DNA of 64,000 nucleotides from Telluribacter roseus (GTDB lineage: Bacteria > Bacteroidota > Bacteroidia > Cytophagales > Spirosomataceae), in the NCBI RefSeq assembly GCF_017355915.2, contig NZ_JAFEUV020000001.1, forward strand, positions 1 through 64,000, written 5' to 3'. Each line of letters begins with the position of its first letter. Position 1 is the first letter of the stretch. Of this stretch, positions 26,143 through 35,004 are shown in pieces. A model generated the notes under the pieces. The model was not told where the DNA came from and did not search any database. It was given only the letters and a program-made list of their open reading frames with translations. Position numbers and translations under genes: made by a program.

Positions 26143-26474
26143 CGCCGCAACATCCACGCCAGGAGTCCGTTGGCAATTGCGCACATGCCAAGCCCCAGCG
26201 ACTCACGCGCCAGCTCGATGTTCATACTACGCATGCCCATTTCGCCAAACAAGACTCCCTCAAACTGAGCAGGCCATTGTACAATGGCTCCAACCAGGTA
26301 GCCTACTGCCAGTATAGCAAATACCCACCACGGCCATAACTCGCGAAGGGCCATGAAGCAGGCTAGGGCTGCAACCGAATAAGTTATAATCCAGATTTCG
26401 GAATCGGGATCATTGAACTGAAAATAGGCAAATAGAACGAACAGAATTCCGAAAAATATGGCAATGTACTTCAT
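26139..26474 (-). CDS. TMEM220-family small membrane protein
   Basis: A 111-residue protein of four hydrophobic helices with a conserved AYFQFNDPDSEIW motif after the first helix, as in the transmembrane protein 220 family. Function is unknown. The last bases overlap the stop of birA on the other strand. A stem-loop at 26561-26600 lies upstream. Confidence 0.82.
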   Translation of the reverse strand: MKYIAIFFGILFVLFAYFQFNDPDSEIWIITYSVAALACFMALRELWPWWVFAILAVGYLVGAIVQWPAQFEGVLFGEMGMRSMNIELARESLGLGMCAIANGLLAWMLRR

Positions 26475-26560
26475 GTAGGGGTAGGAATAAGAGTGACAAT
26501 AACGAAATTACTGAAAGTTATTTAGATGAAGCGAGATTGTGGGTTAGGATTTAATTAAAT

Positions 26561-26600
26561 ACAAAACTGCGAGCGATTGGACAATCGCTCACAGTTTTGT
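26561..26600. repeat. long hairpin between two minus-strand genes
   Basis: Arms 26561-26578 and 26583-26600 pair over 18 bp with one C/A mismatch, loop GGAC. It lies after the TPR lipoprotein gene and before the TMEM220-type gene. There is no U-run on the minus strand, so it may be a repeat palindrome or a 3' stabilising structure rather than a classical terminator. Confidence 0.55.
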
Positions 26601-26673
26601 AAGTACTTTTCCATATTCCTGATTTCTAGCACTCATACCCGTATCATTTGAAACAATGTGCTAGAATGAACGG

Positions 26674-27384
26674 CTACTCCTGCCCGCAGTACTGAGCAAC
26701 GGCAGCGGCGGCTTCCTGATAGCCCAGGCGCTGGGCCTGCTTTAAGTTTACGCAAGCCAGGTCTTTTTCATTGGTCTGCCACTGAGCCAGGCCCAGTCCG
26801 TAGAACGCCTTCCCAAACTGTGGATCCAGGCCAGTCGCTTTGCGGAGGGCTACGGCTGCTTTGTCATAGGCTCCCTGCCGGTAGTAGGTGTTACCGAGGT
26901 TGTACCAGGCCTGGGTGTTCTTGGGGTCGAGCTGGGTGGCTTTCTCAAAATCCTGAATTGCCTGAGGAACCCGGTTCAGCAGAGCCTGTATCTGGCCCCG
27001 GTTGAGATGTACATCAGCCGTGTCGGGGGCAAGTTGTATGGCCCGGTCATAATCGGCCAGGGCTGAGTCCAGCTTATTCTGGGAAGTATAAAGCAGGGCC
27101 CGGTTGAAGTAAGGCCGGTACAATTTGGGCTCGAGCCGTATGGCCTGTTCGTAATCCAGCAGGGCAGTAGGGTACTCTTTCAGTTCAAAGTAAGCCACGC
27201 CCCGTACGTTGAAGGCTTCGGCGTTGGAAGTATTTTTCTCAATGGCTTTATTGAGGTACTCTATGGCTTCGCGGGTTTTACCTTCTTTCATCAGCGACCG
27301 TCCCTTTTCGAGGAAGGCATCTGATGACTGCGAACAGGAAATCATTATAAAGAGGGTACTAATAAAAAAAAATAATTGGCGCAT
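26674..27384 (-). CDS. tetratricopeptide-repeat lipoprotein
   Basis: A 236-residue protein: signal with lipobox-like MISCSQSSD (Cys 17), then about six TPR units of 34 residues (AIEYLNKAIEKNTSNAEAFNVRG, ALLDYEQAIRLEPKLYRPYFNRA, ALADYDRAIQLAPDTADVHLNRG, and so on), ending with a capping helix. TPRs mediate protein-protein contacts; the partner is unknown. A -7 element TACTTTTG is just upstream at 27418-27411, back to back with the 4.5S RNA promoter. Confidence 0.88.
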   Translation of the reverse strand: MRQLFFFISTLFIMISCSQSSDAFLEKGRSLMKEGKTREAIEYLNKAIEKNTSNAEAFNVRGVAYFELKEYPTALLDYEQAIRLEPKLYRPYFNRALLYTSQNKLDSALADYDRAIQLAPDTADVHLNRGQIQALLNRVPQAIQDFEKATQLDPKNTQAWYNLGNTYYRQGAYDKAAVALRKATGLDPQFGKAFYGLGLAQWQTNEKDLACVNLKQAQRLGYQEAAAAVAQYCGQE

Positions 27385-27410
27385 GGTAGCTCATTCAAAG
27401 TTGGTTGCCA

Positions 27411-27418
27411 CAAAAGTA
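27411..27418 (-). promoter_or_regulatory. -7 element of the TPR lipoprotein gene
   Basis: TACTTTTG on the minus strand, 27 bp before the start codon, matches TAnnTTTG. No -33 TTG is seen at the expected spacing. Confidence 0.4.
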
Positions 27419-27463
27419 CGACAGAATGATGAGTGAATACTTTTCTCGTTTGGAAAAAGTACT

Positions 27464-27471
27464 TATCTTTG
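27464..27471 (+). promoter_or_regulatory. -7 element of the 4.5S RNA gene
   Basis: TATCTTTG, followed by CA, matches the Bacteroidota -7 consensus and lies about five bases before the first paired base of the SRP RNA, exactly where a start of transcription is expected. The -33 region is weak. Confidence 0.6.
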
Positions 27472-27475
27472 CATC

Positions 27476-27570
27476 GGCAAATCGGAACTACCAGCTCCTA
27501 CTGAATCCCCCAGGTCTTGACCGAAGCAAGGGTAGGTAGTTGTAGCGGTGAGATTCTCGATTTGCCTTTT
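27476..27570 (+). ncRNA. ffs: signal recognition particle 4.5S RNA (small bacterial type)
   Basis: The sequence folds as a single long hairpin. The terminal helix pairs 27476-27484 (GGCAAATCG) with 27558-27566 (CGATTTGCC) perfectly, an inner helix pairs 27486-27492 with 27535-27541 (AACTACC/GGTAGTT), and the apical part carries the conserved SRP domain IV features CCCCAGG ... AGCAAGGG around a short loop (27507-27532). A T7 run follows the terminal helix. The RNA binds Ffh and FtsY to target membrane proteins co-translationally. A -7 element precedes it, and the transaldolase gene follows. Exact 3' end is approximate. Confidence 0.85.
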
Positions 27571-27633
27571 TTTGTTTCCTTTTGCTTCCCTACATTTGCG
27601 GCTATTCGTACAACCATATCCCCAGTTTATTTC

Positions 27634-28290
27634 ATGAAATTTTTTATTGATACTGCCAACCTGCAAGAAATAAAGGAGGCCCAGGCATTGGGTGTCCTTG
27701 ATGGTGTAACTACTAACCCCTCCCTGATGGCCAAAGAAGGCATCACGGGCAAAAACAACATCATGACCCACTATAAGGCCATCTGTGATATTGTAGAAGG
27801 GGATGTAAGTGCTGAGGTGATCTCTACGGATTATGAAGGTATGATCCGCGAAGGGGAAGAACTGATTGAAATAGATGACAAGATCGTGGTAAAGGTACCT
27901 ATGATCAAAGATGGGGTAAAAGCGCTTAAGTATTTCTCAGGTAAAGGTATCAAAACCAACTGTACCCTGGTATTCTCGGCCGGACAGGCTCTGCTGGCCG
28001 CCAAAGCCGGTGCTACCTATGTGTCGCCATTTGTGGGACGTCTTGACGATATCTCAACGGACGGTATGGACCTGATCGAGCAGATCGTGACCATCTACCG
28101 TAACTACGGCTACGAAACACAGATACTGGCTGCCTCGGTACGTCACCCGATGCACATCATTCAGTGTGCTCAGTTGGGAGCTGATGTAATGACTGGTCCT
28201 CTGAGCGCTATTACTGCCCTGCTGAAGCACCCGCTGACTGATATTGGTCTGGAGAAGTTCCTGGCTGACTATAACAAAGGAAACAGCTAA
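27634..28290 (+). CDS. fsa: transaldolase-like fructose-6-phosphate aldolase
   Basis: A 218-residue small transaldolase/FSA-type aldolase. Start [13 protein letters not shown] is typical; the Schiff-base Lys is in [23 protein letters not shown] and [31 protein letters not shown] are signatures of the TalC/MipB/FSA group, and [10 protein letters not shown] follows. It acts in the non-oxidative pentose-phosphate route or as an aldolase; the exact activity is not determined by sequence. I start at ATG 27634, since an upstream in-frame start would read through the SRP RNA. ftsE follows 70 bp later. Confidence 0.93.
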   Translation: MKFFIDTANLQEIKEAQALGVLDGVTTNPSLMAKEGITGKNNIMTHYKAICDIVEGDVSAEVISTDYEGMIREGEELIEIDDKIVVKVPMIKDGVKALKYFSGKGIKTNCTLVFSAGQALLAAKAGATYVSPFVGRLDDISTDGMDLIEQIVTIYRNYGYETQILAASVRHPMHIIQCAQLGADVMTGPLSAITALLKHPLTDIGLEKFLADYNKGNS

Positions 28291-28360
28291 TACCTTATTA
28301 CGGGACCTGACTTGACCGGGCCTGGGTACAGGCGGCATTATTCTATAATAATCGTATAGC

Positions 28361-29047
28361 ATGAGTTTTTCGACTGAACCTGTCGTAACGCTGGAGCGTG
28401 TGGATATATACCAGGGTGAAAAGCTGGTATTGGCTGATGTACACTTCCAGGTTAATAAAGGTGAGTTTGTGTTTTTGATTGGGCGCACAGGTAGTGGCAA
28501 AAGTTCATTACTCAAGACACTCTACGCTGATCTGTGGTTACAGACCGGATCGGCTAAGGTGGCAGGGTATGAGCTGCAGAAAATCCGCCGTAATGATATC
28601 CCCTTTCTTCGCAGAAAGATCGGTATCGTATTTCAGGATTTTCAGTTGCTCACAGACCGTTCGGTAGAGGAGAACCTGTCTTTTGTACTACGGGCTACGG
28701 GCTGGAAAGACAAAGCGGATATATCGCGCCGTATCTCGGAAGTACTGATGCAGGTAGGTCTGAGTACTTCGCCCAAGAAAATGCCGCATCAGCTATCGGG
28801 TGGTGAGCAGCAGCGGGTGGTTATAGCTCGTGCTATGCTCAACGAACCGCAGATCCTGATTGCCGATGAACCTACCGGTAACCTGGACCCCGAAGTGGGC
28901 GAACAGATTATGCAGGTATTTCAGACGATTAACAACGCTGGTACGGCTATTCTGATGGCGACGCATAACTACGACTTTCTTCGCAATTTTCCCGCTCGAA
29001 TACTTAAGTGCGAAAATGGAGAGGTAAAAGAAGCCGTTCCCCGCTGA
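28361..29047 (+). CDS. ftsE: cell-division ABC ATP-binding protein FtsE
   Basis: A 228-residue ABC ATPase. Walker [10 protein letters not shown] (~45-53), Q-loop VFQDFQLL, signature LSGGEQQR, Walker [10 protein letters not shown] and the switch His in MATHNYDF are all intact. FtsE-like features are [18 protein letters not shown] and [13 protein letters not shown]. With FtsX it controls periplasmic murein hydrolases during septation; ftsX is not adjacent, as is common in this phylum. A strong terminator ends the unit. Confidence 0.88.
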   Translation: MSFSTEPVVTLERVDIYQGEKLVLADVHFQVNKGEFVFLIGRTGSGKSSLLKTLYADLWLQTGSAKVAGYELQKIRRNDIPFLRRKIGIVFQDFQLLTDRSVEENLSFVLRATGWKDKADISRRISEVLMQVGLSTSPKKMPHQLSGGEQQRVVIARAMLNEPQILIADEPTGNLDPEVGEQIMQVFQTINNAGTAILMATHNYDFLRNFPARILKCENGEVKEAVPR

Positions 29048-29067
29048 TTTAGTATAAGAAATAATAG

Positions 29068-29104
29068 AAAGAGCGCACCCGAGATTCCGGGTGCGCTCTT
29101 TTGC
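29068..29104. terminator. bidirectional terminator after ftsE
   Basis: A 14-bp perfect stem (29068-29081 with 29088-29101) with a 6-nt loop and short A/T runs, between the convergent stops at 29047 and 29125. Confidence 0.85.
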
Positions 29105-29124
29105 TTTCAAGATAGTTGTCCTTT

Positions 29125-31335
29125 TTACTTATAGATTTTTATACTATTCCGGTAGCCAGGTTTATTTTCATACCAGTCGGCGCGGATCGAGCCGCTGCTT
29201 TGTGCCCACTCGCTGAAGTAGAGGTAGGCATCTGTAATAGGTGTTGCCTCCGCTGGGTAGTTAAATTCCACGGGTAGTTCGATTGCCCACGGCAGGTTGC
29301 CAACAGTGCGGTAGTAACGACTGGTGGATGGGTTGGAATTATCCTTACTGGTACCAAAGAGGCTGGTGTTAGCCTTAGCTGTTGGTGCATAATTAGCCAG
29401 GTGCACCTCTACCTCCCGCTGGCCATCCACGATGATGAACGGGTTGATCTTCTCCTGACTTACCTTGGCCGGGTCCAGCGGTGTTGTAAAGCGCACGACC
29501 AGCTCGAGCTGACCGGGAGTGCCCTGTGGGTTTTCTTTTACCGTATTGAACATCGAGCCGGAGGTACGCTTGATCAGTGGCTCAGGGGTGTCATAAGCGA
29601 TAATGACCGCCTTGGGCTGGCCGGCTTCGGTCTTGTTAGGAGCCAGTTGCACGTACCCTTTGGTGTGGCTGTACCCCGTGACGCTGGCGACCTCGCTGCT
29701 ACTGACACCATCGAGCTGGAAGCCGAAGCCATTCTCGTAGGAAGCGCCAATAGCCCGGATGATGATGTTATTTTTTATCTCCACGAGCTTATTAGCGGCG
29801 TTGTATACGCGGGTAATGCGGGAGTTGATCACCAGGTCGTTGAAGTCGTAATCACCCTGCGCCGGCCAGAGGTCTTCGAAGCCGTAGGTGGCCCAGCCGG
29901 TAGCCGAGGGGTAGTAGGTGTTGTAGGCACGGGTGGGGTCGGTGGGGTAATCATCCTGCGCGTCGGGTACGCCATCTTTATCGGTATCGGCAACTACACT
30001 GACCGCGGGAGCGGTGCCGAAGCCTTCAGGATTACAGGAACTGGTAGGTAGGTAATTGCTGCTATTACAGGTAAAGTGGCTACTGCCAATGGAGGACTTG
30101 TTGCTTTCTATACCATTCATATCACAATAGGCCACCGCTCCGACCATGGTGGCCGGGGAAGCAATGGTAGAGGTACCTGTTACTTTTATGATTGATCGCA
30201 CGGAGCCTGTTCCTGTAATGGTACCTTCGTAATTCAGATTTGTGGTACTCAGCATGGCCCCATTGTTACACATCAGATTGGCCTTGCCACTGAGCCAGGT
30301 AGTTTTGGCTACTTTGATATAGGAGTTATTGTTGAAAACATTACTTGGGTTGAAATCACCATTAATGACCAGCTTGCAGTTGTTTTCGTTGATGGAGTTT
30401 CCTCCTACGTTATAATTTCCTTCTACCAGTATTGAATTGTTGTTGATCAGGTGCCGGTTGTTGGTCAATGATAGCTTTACGGTAAGCTCCCCGTTGTTCA
30501 GGTACGTGTTTGTACTGTTATTATTGATAATAAAGTCTCCGTTTACGGTCATCTTACCATAGTTCTCAAAGGAGCCGCCGGTAGAGATATTGCCTGTAAA
30601 GGTAAGGGCGTCAGAGTAGTTATGTATGACCGCCGACGGATTATTAAAATTCAGAGCCGATACATTCACCGTTGATCCTTCCAGAAAGTACACGGAGCAG
30701 TCGGCGTTTTTTGAAGAACTCAATCCGGTGATGTTAGCGGAGGTGGCACAGATCCTGAGCGTCCCCCCATTCATGGTAATACTACCGCTATAAGTACCTC
30801 TGAGGCTGACTACCTCACCGGCATTTACAGTAATGTTGCTCCTGTAGTTGGTAAATGACCGGGTGACTCCCGTCATACAATCGAGGCCTGAGCCTGCCTG
30901 TACCCTGAGTGCTACACCAGGAGTGGTAGTTTTGAAATCGGCAGAGACAAATTCGGCTGCCTTTACTTTCCTGACTTCGGAGGCACCAGAGGCACTGATC
31001 TTCTCAATGTACAGATCAGTCAGAGGAGCCGGTATCCTGAACTCCAGCTTCAGGGACTGATTGGCCGCTGTCATACCCGAGGCAATCTTCTGCCCGATAG
31101 TAGGTAAGTTGTCATACACATTAATGCGGAAGCGTTCTCCGGCAGTGGCGCTATGGCTGACTTCGATATTAAGCTGGATGTCCCGCGTAGAACGGAAGTC
31201 AAAGGTTTCGCTAATCCTCAGACTCTGTATCGGGATGGTACTCCCATTGCGGGTGGGGTCCAGGTGTTTTGGGATGCAGCTGTGCAAGGTAGCGGCAAGT
31301 AGTACAAGGAGTGTTCGGTAGAGGGCGTTATTCAT
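29125..31335 (-). CDS. LruC-domain lipoprotein with Asn-rich beta-helix-like region
   Basis: A 736-residue exported protein. I start at ATG 31335, which opens the signal peptide ending ATLHSC (lipidated Cys ~20); a Met four codons upstream is less likely. Residues ~30-150 are a beta domain; ~170-410 form an Asn/Gly/Thr-rich region with regularly spaced strands (MTVNGDFIINNNSTN, LVINGDFNPSNVFNNN) that looks like a parallel beta-helix; around 455 is a calcium-type motif DTDKDGVPDAQDDYP; the rest is the LruC domain (GWATYGFEDLWPAQGDYDFNDLVINSRIT). Surface or envelope location is likely; the function is unknown. Confidence 0.85.
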   Translation of the reverse strand: MNNALYRTLLVLLAATLHSCIPKHLDPTRNGSTIPIQSLRISETFDFRSTRDIQLNIEVSHSATAGERFRINVYDNLPTIGQKIASGMTAANQSLKLEFRIPAPLTDLYIEKISASGASEVRKVKAAEFVSADFKTTTPGVALRVQAGSGLDCMTGVTRSFTNYRSNITVNAGEVVSLRGTYSGSITMNGGTLRICATSANITGLSSSKNADCSVYFLEGSTVNVSALNFNNPSAVIHNYSDALTFTGNISTGGSFENYGKMTVNGDFIINNNSTNTYLNNGELTVKLSLTNNRHLINNNSILVEGNYNVGGNSINENNCKLVINGDFNPSNVFNNNSYIKVAKTTWLSGKANLMCNNGAMLSTTNLNYEGTITGTGSVRSIIKVTGTSTIASPATMVGAVAYCDMNGIESNKSSIGSSHFTCNSSNYLPTSSCNPEGFGTAPAVSVVADTDKDGVPDAQDDYPTDPTRAYNTYYPSATGWATYGFEDLWPAQGDYDFNDLVINSRITRVYNAANKLVEIKNNIIIRAIGASYENGFGFQLDGVSSSEVASVTGYSHTKGYVQLAPNKTEAGQPKAVIIAYDTPEPLIKRTSGSMFNTVKENPQGTPGQLELVVRFTTPLDPAKVSQEKINPFIIVDGQREVEVHLANYAPTAKANTSLFGTSKDNSNPSTSRYYRTVGNLPWAIELPVEFNYPAEATPITDAYLYFSEWAQSSGSIRADWYENKPGYRNSIKIYK

Positions 31336-31520
31336 CCGCGGGCGCATTCATCAGGATTTATCCCACCTAGCTACCGGTGGAGCTACCTGAATAGTAAATA
31401 GGAGATTCGTGGTTTAATAAATTATATGAAGGATTCGGTTACGTATCTGCCTGTTCTCAAGCAAAAATGGCGCCATCCTGAACCGGAAAGGCAAGTGAAG
31501 AATGAAGGTCCGGCACAAAA

Positions 31521-31547
31521 AAAAGCAGGTCTTAAAGACCTGCTTTT
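31521..31547 (-). terminator. rho-independent terminator of porX
   Basis: An 11-bp stem (31521-31531 with 31537-31547) is followed on the minus strand by a U-run (A8 at 31517-31524 on the plus strand), 28 bp after the porX stop. Confidence 0.8.
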
Positions 31548-31574
31548 AGAAATAGGGACATAAACTTTCTACGT

Positions 31575-33140
31575 CTACTTTGCCTTCATGTGTACAAAAG
31601 GAATGATTACCTCTTCCAGCGATACCCCTCCGTGCTGGAAGGTATCACGGTACAGGTTGACGTACTGGTTGTAGTTATTGGGGTAGGCAAAGAAGTAGTC
31701 TTCCTTGGTAAATACATAAGCCGTAGATACGTGAGGTTTGGGCAGGAAGAAGCGCTCCGGCTTACGGCAGACAAATACATGGCCGTCGTCAAAGCCAAGG
31801 TTCTTTCCGTGCTTGTAGCGCAGGTTGGTGTTGGTTTCGCGGTAACCAATGATCTTCACCGGCTTTTGTACCCGGGTCATACCGTGGTCGGTGGTCAGAA
31901 TCAGTCTGCCCTTCTTCTCAGCTACCTTGCGGATGAAGTCCAGCAGGGGAGAGTGCTGGAACCACGACCGGGTAATGGAGCGGTAGGCAGCTTCGTCGGG
32001 AGCCAGCTCCTTGATCATCTGTACATCGGTACGGGCATGCGAGAGCATATCCACGAAATTGTACACGATGACGTTGAGCTGGTTGTTCAATAGGTTATTG
32101 AAGTTATCTACCAGCGATTTACCCTGATTCGTATTCAGAATCTTATTGTAAGAGGCTTTGATGTTCAGCCGGTTATTTTCCAGTTGTTTCTGCAGGAACT
32201 CGTTTTCGTAGTTGTTGAGGCCTTCCTCTCCTTCGGGTGTGTTTTCGTCGCTTACCCACCATTGAGGGTGCTTGCGCTCCATTTCGCTGGGCATCATGCC
32301 CGAAAAGATCGCATTGCGTGAGTAGCCGGTGGTAGTAGGCAGGATAGAGTAGTAGGCCGACTCCTCTTCGATAGTGAAGTATTCCTGCATGATAGACTGT
32401 ATTACTTTCCACTGGTCGTAGCGGAAGTTGTCGATGAGCAGGAAGAAAAGCGGCTCGCTGCTGCCCTTCATGTGCGGGAACACCTTCTGCTTCATCAACT
32501 GGTGGGACAGCACAGGCTTATCGGCGCGCGGGTCGTTGAGCCAGTCTTCGTACTCCTCTTCAATGAACTTAGCAAAGTTGGCGTTGGCCTCGCTCTTCTG
32601 CATGTTGAATACTTCCGCCATACTCTGGTCCTGAGAGGTCTCCAGTTCGAGTTCCCAATAAATCAGCTTTTTATAGATTTCCACCCACTCCTCATGTCCG
32701 ATGCGGTCCTGGTACTGCATGGCCAGGTTACGAAATTCCTGCTGATAGCTCAGGGTAGTTTTCTCAGTGACGAGGCGCTTGTTATCCAGTATTTTCTTGA
32801 CCGAAAGGAGTATCTGGTTGGGATTGAGGGGCTTGATGAGGTAATCTGCAATCTTGGCTCCGATAGCATCCTCCATAATATGCTCCTCCTCACTCTTGGT
32901 GATCATGACTACCGGTAAGGCCGGGTGCATCTGCTTGATCTGAGCGAGGGTTTCGAGCCCGGTCATACCGGGCATCATCTCGTCCAGAAAAACAATATCA
33001 AAGCGCTTTTTATCAACCTGTTCCAGGGCATCAGCTCCACTGTTGACGGGAGTGACCTGATACCCTTTATTGGTCAGGAACATGATATGAGGTTTGAGCA
33101 GATCTATTTCGTCATCGGCCCATAATATGTTGTATTGCAT
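31575..33140 (-). CDS. porX: PorX-type response regulator with PglZ domain
   Basis: A 521-residue two-domain regulator of type IX secretion and gliding. The N-terminal receiver has D9/D10, phospho-acceptor D53 (FLDEMMPG), a switch Thr (MITKSEEEH) and Lys (YLIKPLNP). A helical linker (~125-190) leads to a PglZ/alkaline-phosphatase-superfamily domain with metal-site motifs LLIDNFRYDQ, TTTGYSRNAIFSG and LTTDHGMTRV. In Porphyromonas and Flavobacterium PorX partners kinase PorY and cleaves cyclic oligonucleotides. I start at ATG 33140; the frame extends 84 bp further but the receiver begins here. No porY is adjacent. Confidence 0.93.
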   Translation of the reverse strand: MQYNILWADDEIDLLKPHIMFLTNKGYQVTPVNSGADALEQVDKKRFDIVFLDEMMPGMTGLETLAQIKQMHPALPVVMITKSEEEHIMEDAIGAKIADYLIKPLNPNQILLSVKKILDNKRLVTEKTTLSYQQEFRNLAMQYQDRIGHEEWVEIYKKLIYWELELETSQDQSMAEVFNMQKSEANANFAKFIEEEYEDWLNDPRADKPVLSHQLMKQKVFPHMKGSSEPLFFLLIDNFRYDQWKVIQSIMQEYFTIEEESAYYSILPTTTGYSRNAIFSGMMPSEMERKHPQWWVSDENTPEGEEGLNNYENEFLQKQLENNRLNIKASYNKILNTNQGKSLVDNFNNLLNNQLNVIVYNFVDMLSHARTDVQMIKELAPDEAAYRSITRSWFQHSPLLDFIRKVAEKKGRLILTTDHGMTRVQKPVKIIGYRETNTNLRYKHGKNLGFDDGHVFVCRKPERFFLPKPHVSTAYVFTKEDYFFAYPNNYNQYVNLYRDTFQHGGVSLEEVIIPFVHMKAK

Positions 33141-33252
33141 GTGAACAGCTGTTAAGGATTCGTTTGGTAGTATATGAGTATTATGTATGATACGGTAATA
33201 GCATCTGAACTGATGCAACGTCACAGTTAATTCCTGTTATAGTTGCCAGTAT

Positions 33253-34011
33253 CTATGACGATGGACTTGATCCGGACAAAAATTTCCGTGCCACGCGGTG
33301 CAGGTCTTCGGGGGTATCCACACCGTGTGAATCCTCCGGCGTAATTACCGCTTTTATAGTATAACCATTTTCGAGCCATCGGAGTTGTTCGAGAGCCTCA
33401 GCTTTTTCGAGTGACGATACAGGAAGCTGCGTAATCTGGGTCAGAATATCCGTCCGGTAGGCGTAGATACCAATGTGTTTGTAGTAGGTATGTTTGCTAA
33501 GCCAGTCCGGTTCCGGAAGGCCTCGCATATACGGGATTGGATGCCGGCTGAAATAGAGTACCTGCTGCTGTTTGGTGAGTACGACCTTGGGAGCATTGGG
33601 ATTAAAGAGCGTCTCTTCGTCCTCAATAACCTTTACCAGCGTAGCCAGCTCGGTATGTCCGTCAAGTACTTCGGCCAGGCGGTCTATCTGGCCGGGATGG
33701 ATAAAAGGCTCATCACCTTGAATATTGATAACATAGTCGGCTGAGGGATCAATACGCTGTAGTGCTTCAAAGCAGCGGTCGGTACCGCTCTGGTGGTCGG
33801 GTGAGGTCATAACGGCCATGCCGCCAAAGCCTTCCACATGGCTGAGGATGCGTTCGTCGTCGGTAGCTACAACGATTTTTTCCAGTTGTGAGGCCTGCGC
33901 GGCCTGTTCATACACGCGCCGGATCATGCTCTTGCCATCAATATCAACGAGGGCCTTGGCCGGAAAACGGGTGGAAGCAAAGCGGGCGGGTATGATACCT
34001 ATTATTTTCAC
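33253..34011 (-). CDS. kdsB: 3-deoxy-manno-octulosonate cytidylyltransferase KdsB
   Basis: A 252-residue cytoplasmic enzyme that makes CMP-Kdo for lipid A core. Signatures: GIIPARFASTRFPAKAL (nucleotide-binding start), VATDDERI, TSPDHQSGTDRCFEAL, YVINIQGDEPF, RHPIPYMRG and HIGIYAYR, then LEQLRWLENGY. Length and motifs are standard. It is 112 bp upstream of porX on the same strand but the intervening region suggests separate transcription. Confidence 0.95.
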   Translation of the reverse strand: MKIIGIIPARFASTRFPAKALVDIDGKSMIRRVYEQAAQASQLEKIVVATDDERILSHVEGFGGMAVMTSPDHQSGTDRCFEALQRIDPSADYVINIQGDEPFIHPGQIDRLAEVLDGHTELATLVKVIEDEETLFNPNAPKVVLTKQQQVLYFSRHPIPYMRGLPEPDWLSKHTYYKHIGIYAYRTDILTQITQLPVSSLEKAEALEQLRWLENGYTIKAVITPEDSHGVDTPEDLHRVARKFLSGSSPSS

Positions 34012-34062
34012 GGTAGTACGTAGTAAGATTTGGGTTGCTCTAAAAAACTTCTAAAATTAATG

Positions 34063-34070
34063 TATCTTTG
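34063..34070 (+). promoter_or_regulatory. -7-like element before the DUF4905-LysM genes
   Basis: TATCTTTG matches TAnnTTTG about 100 bp upstream of the next gene. A TTG lies 25 bp before it, a spacing longer than usual. Confidence 0.35.
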
Positions 34071-34166
34071 TTTATAGCCCAGTAAGGATTTGAGTCGATT
34101 AGTAGGAGTCAGATCAGGGAGTACTTTATCTTATAGGAACAACGCTACCGGTAGGTTGTTCAGGGT

Positions 34167-35003
34167 ATGTACTATGGGCCACCACCCGGAATAAATCTGC
34201 TGATCGTATTGACAGAGCAATTCTCCCACGTATTTCCCTATGCCATCTGGCGAATCGTACCCCATCCTTCACCGCAGCGCGACGAGTGGGCGGTGGAGTT
34301 GCGGGATACTCAACATAAAGAAACGGCTTTTGCTCTGGTAGATCTGGCAGCAGCGGAGCTCCGGTGGCAGGTCAAGCCGGAAGGAACTGACTGGTGGACT
34401 ACGCTTACCGCTTTTGCGGGGGAGCGGGTGCTGCTGCACAACTACCGCTTTCCGGATATGCCCGAGCCAACGGATCTGCTGGCCGTTTCGACGGGGGAGG
34501 GGTTACTGAGTTGGGCGGTTCCCAATCATGTTTTTGTGCGGGCTCTGGATGATACTTACCTGCTGATAGCTACCCGGCAGAACGACAGCGTGCGGTACAA
34601 GCAGTGCAACCTGCATACCGGGCAGCTGCTACCGTACCAGGAGGAAGAAAAAATGGATACCGCCGACCAGCCCAACTACCAGGTACCGGTCAGGTATCGG
34701 CCACGCGATGTATATTTTAGTACCCTTTCGTCGTTTTTGGATAAAACCGTGAATGTGAAAGAGCCCGTAGTGGTTGATTATCTGGAAGTAAATCCTTATA
34801 TAGTGTTTTCTTACTACATTTACGAGAAAGAAAAGATAGCACAATACGTATTAATCGTAAACCGGCAGCGAGAGGTGCTTTACCATCAGCGTCTGACCGA
34901 GGGGAGAGAGGGAGTGGGTAGGGATACGATGTTTTTGAAGGGAAGTACGCTTGTCTTTTTGCGGAATAATAATGAACTAGTAAGCCTTAAACTTAAACCC
35001 TAA
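34167..35003 (+). CDS. DUF4905-like protein
   Basis: A 278-residue protein, probably of the DUF4905 family found in Cytophagales: it has repeated WD/Kelch-like strands (HVFPYAIWRIVPHP, LVDLAAAELRWQVK, LLAVSTGEGLLSWAV, DTYLLIATRQNDSVRYKQCNLHTG, QYVLIVNRQREVLY), suggesting a partial beta-propeller. No signal peptide or enzyme motif is visible. The ATG at 34167 is taken as start, but a downstream TTG near 34209 is possible because homology seems to begin at EQFSHVF. It is followed by the LysM gene after one base, so the two are co-transcribed. Confidence 0.7.
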   Translation: MYYGPPPGINLLIVLTEQFSHVFPYAIWRIVPHPSPQRDEWAVELRDTQHKETAFALVDLAAAELRWQVKPEGTDWWTTLTAFAGERVLLHNYRFPDMPEPTDLLAVSTGEGLLSWAVPNHVFVRALDDTYLLIATRQNDSVRYKQCNLHTGQLLPYQEEEKMDTADQPNYQVPVRYRPRDVYFSTLSSFLDKTVNVKEPVVVDYLEVNPYIVFSYYIYEKEKIAQYVLIVNRQREVLYHQRLTEGREGVGRDTMFLKGSTLVFLRNNNELVSLKLKP

Positions 35004-35004
35004 C

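Noticed and set aside
26561-26600. small RNA gene
   Set aside because: Only a single hairpin with no promoter or conserved domain was visible, so it is listed as a repeat.
29401-30051. 216-codon plus-strand frame
   Set aside because: Antisense to the LruC domain. Composition is a complement artefact rich in Val and Gly.
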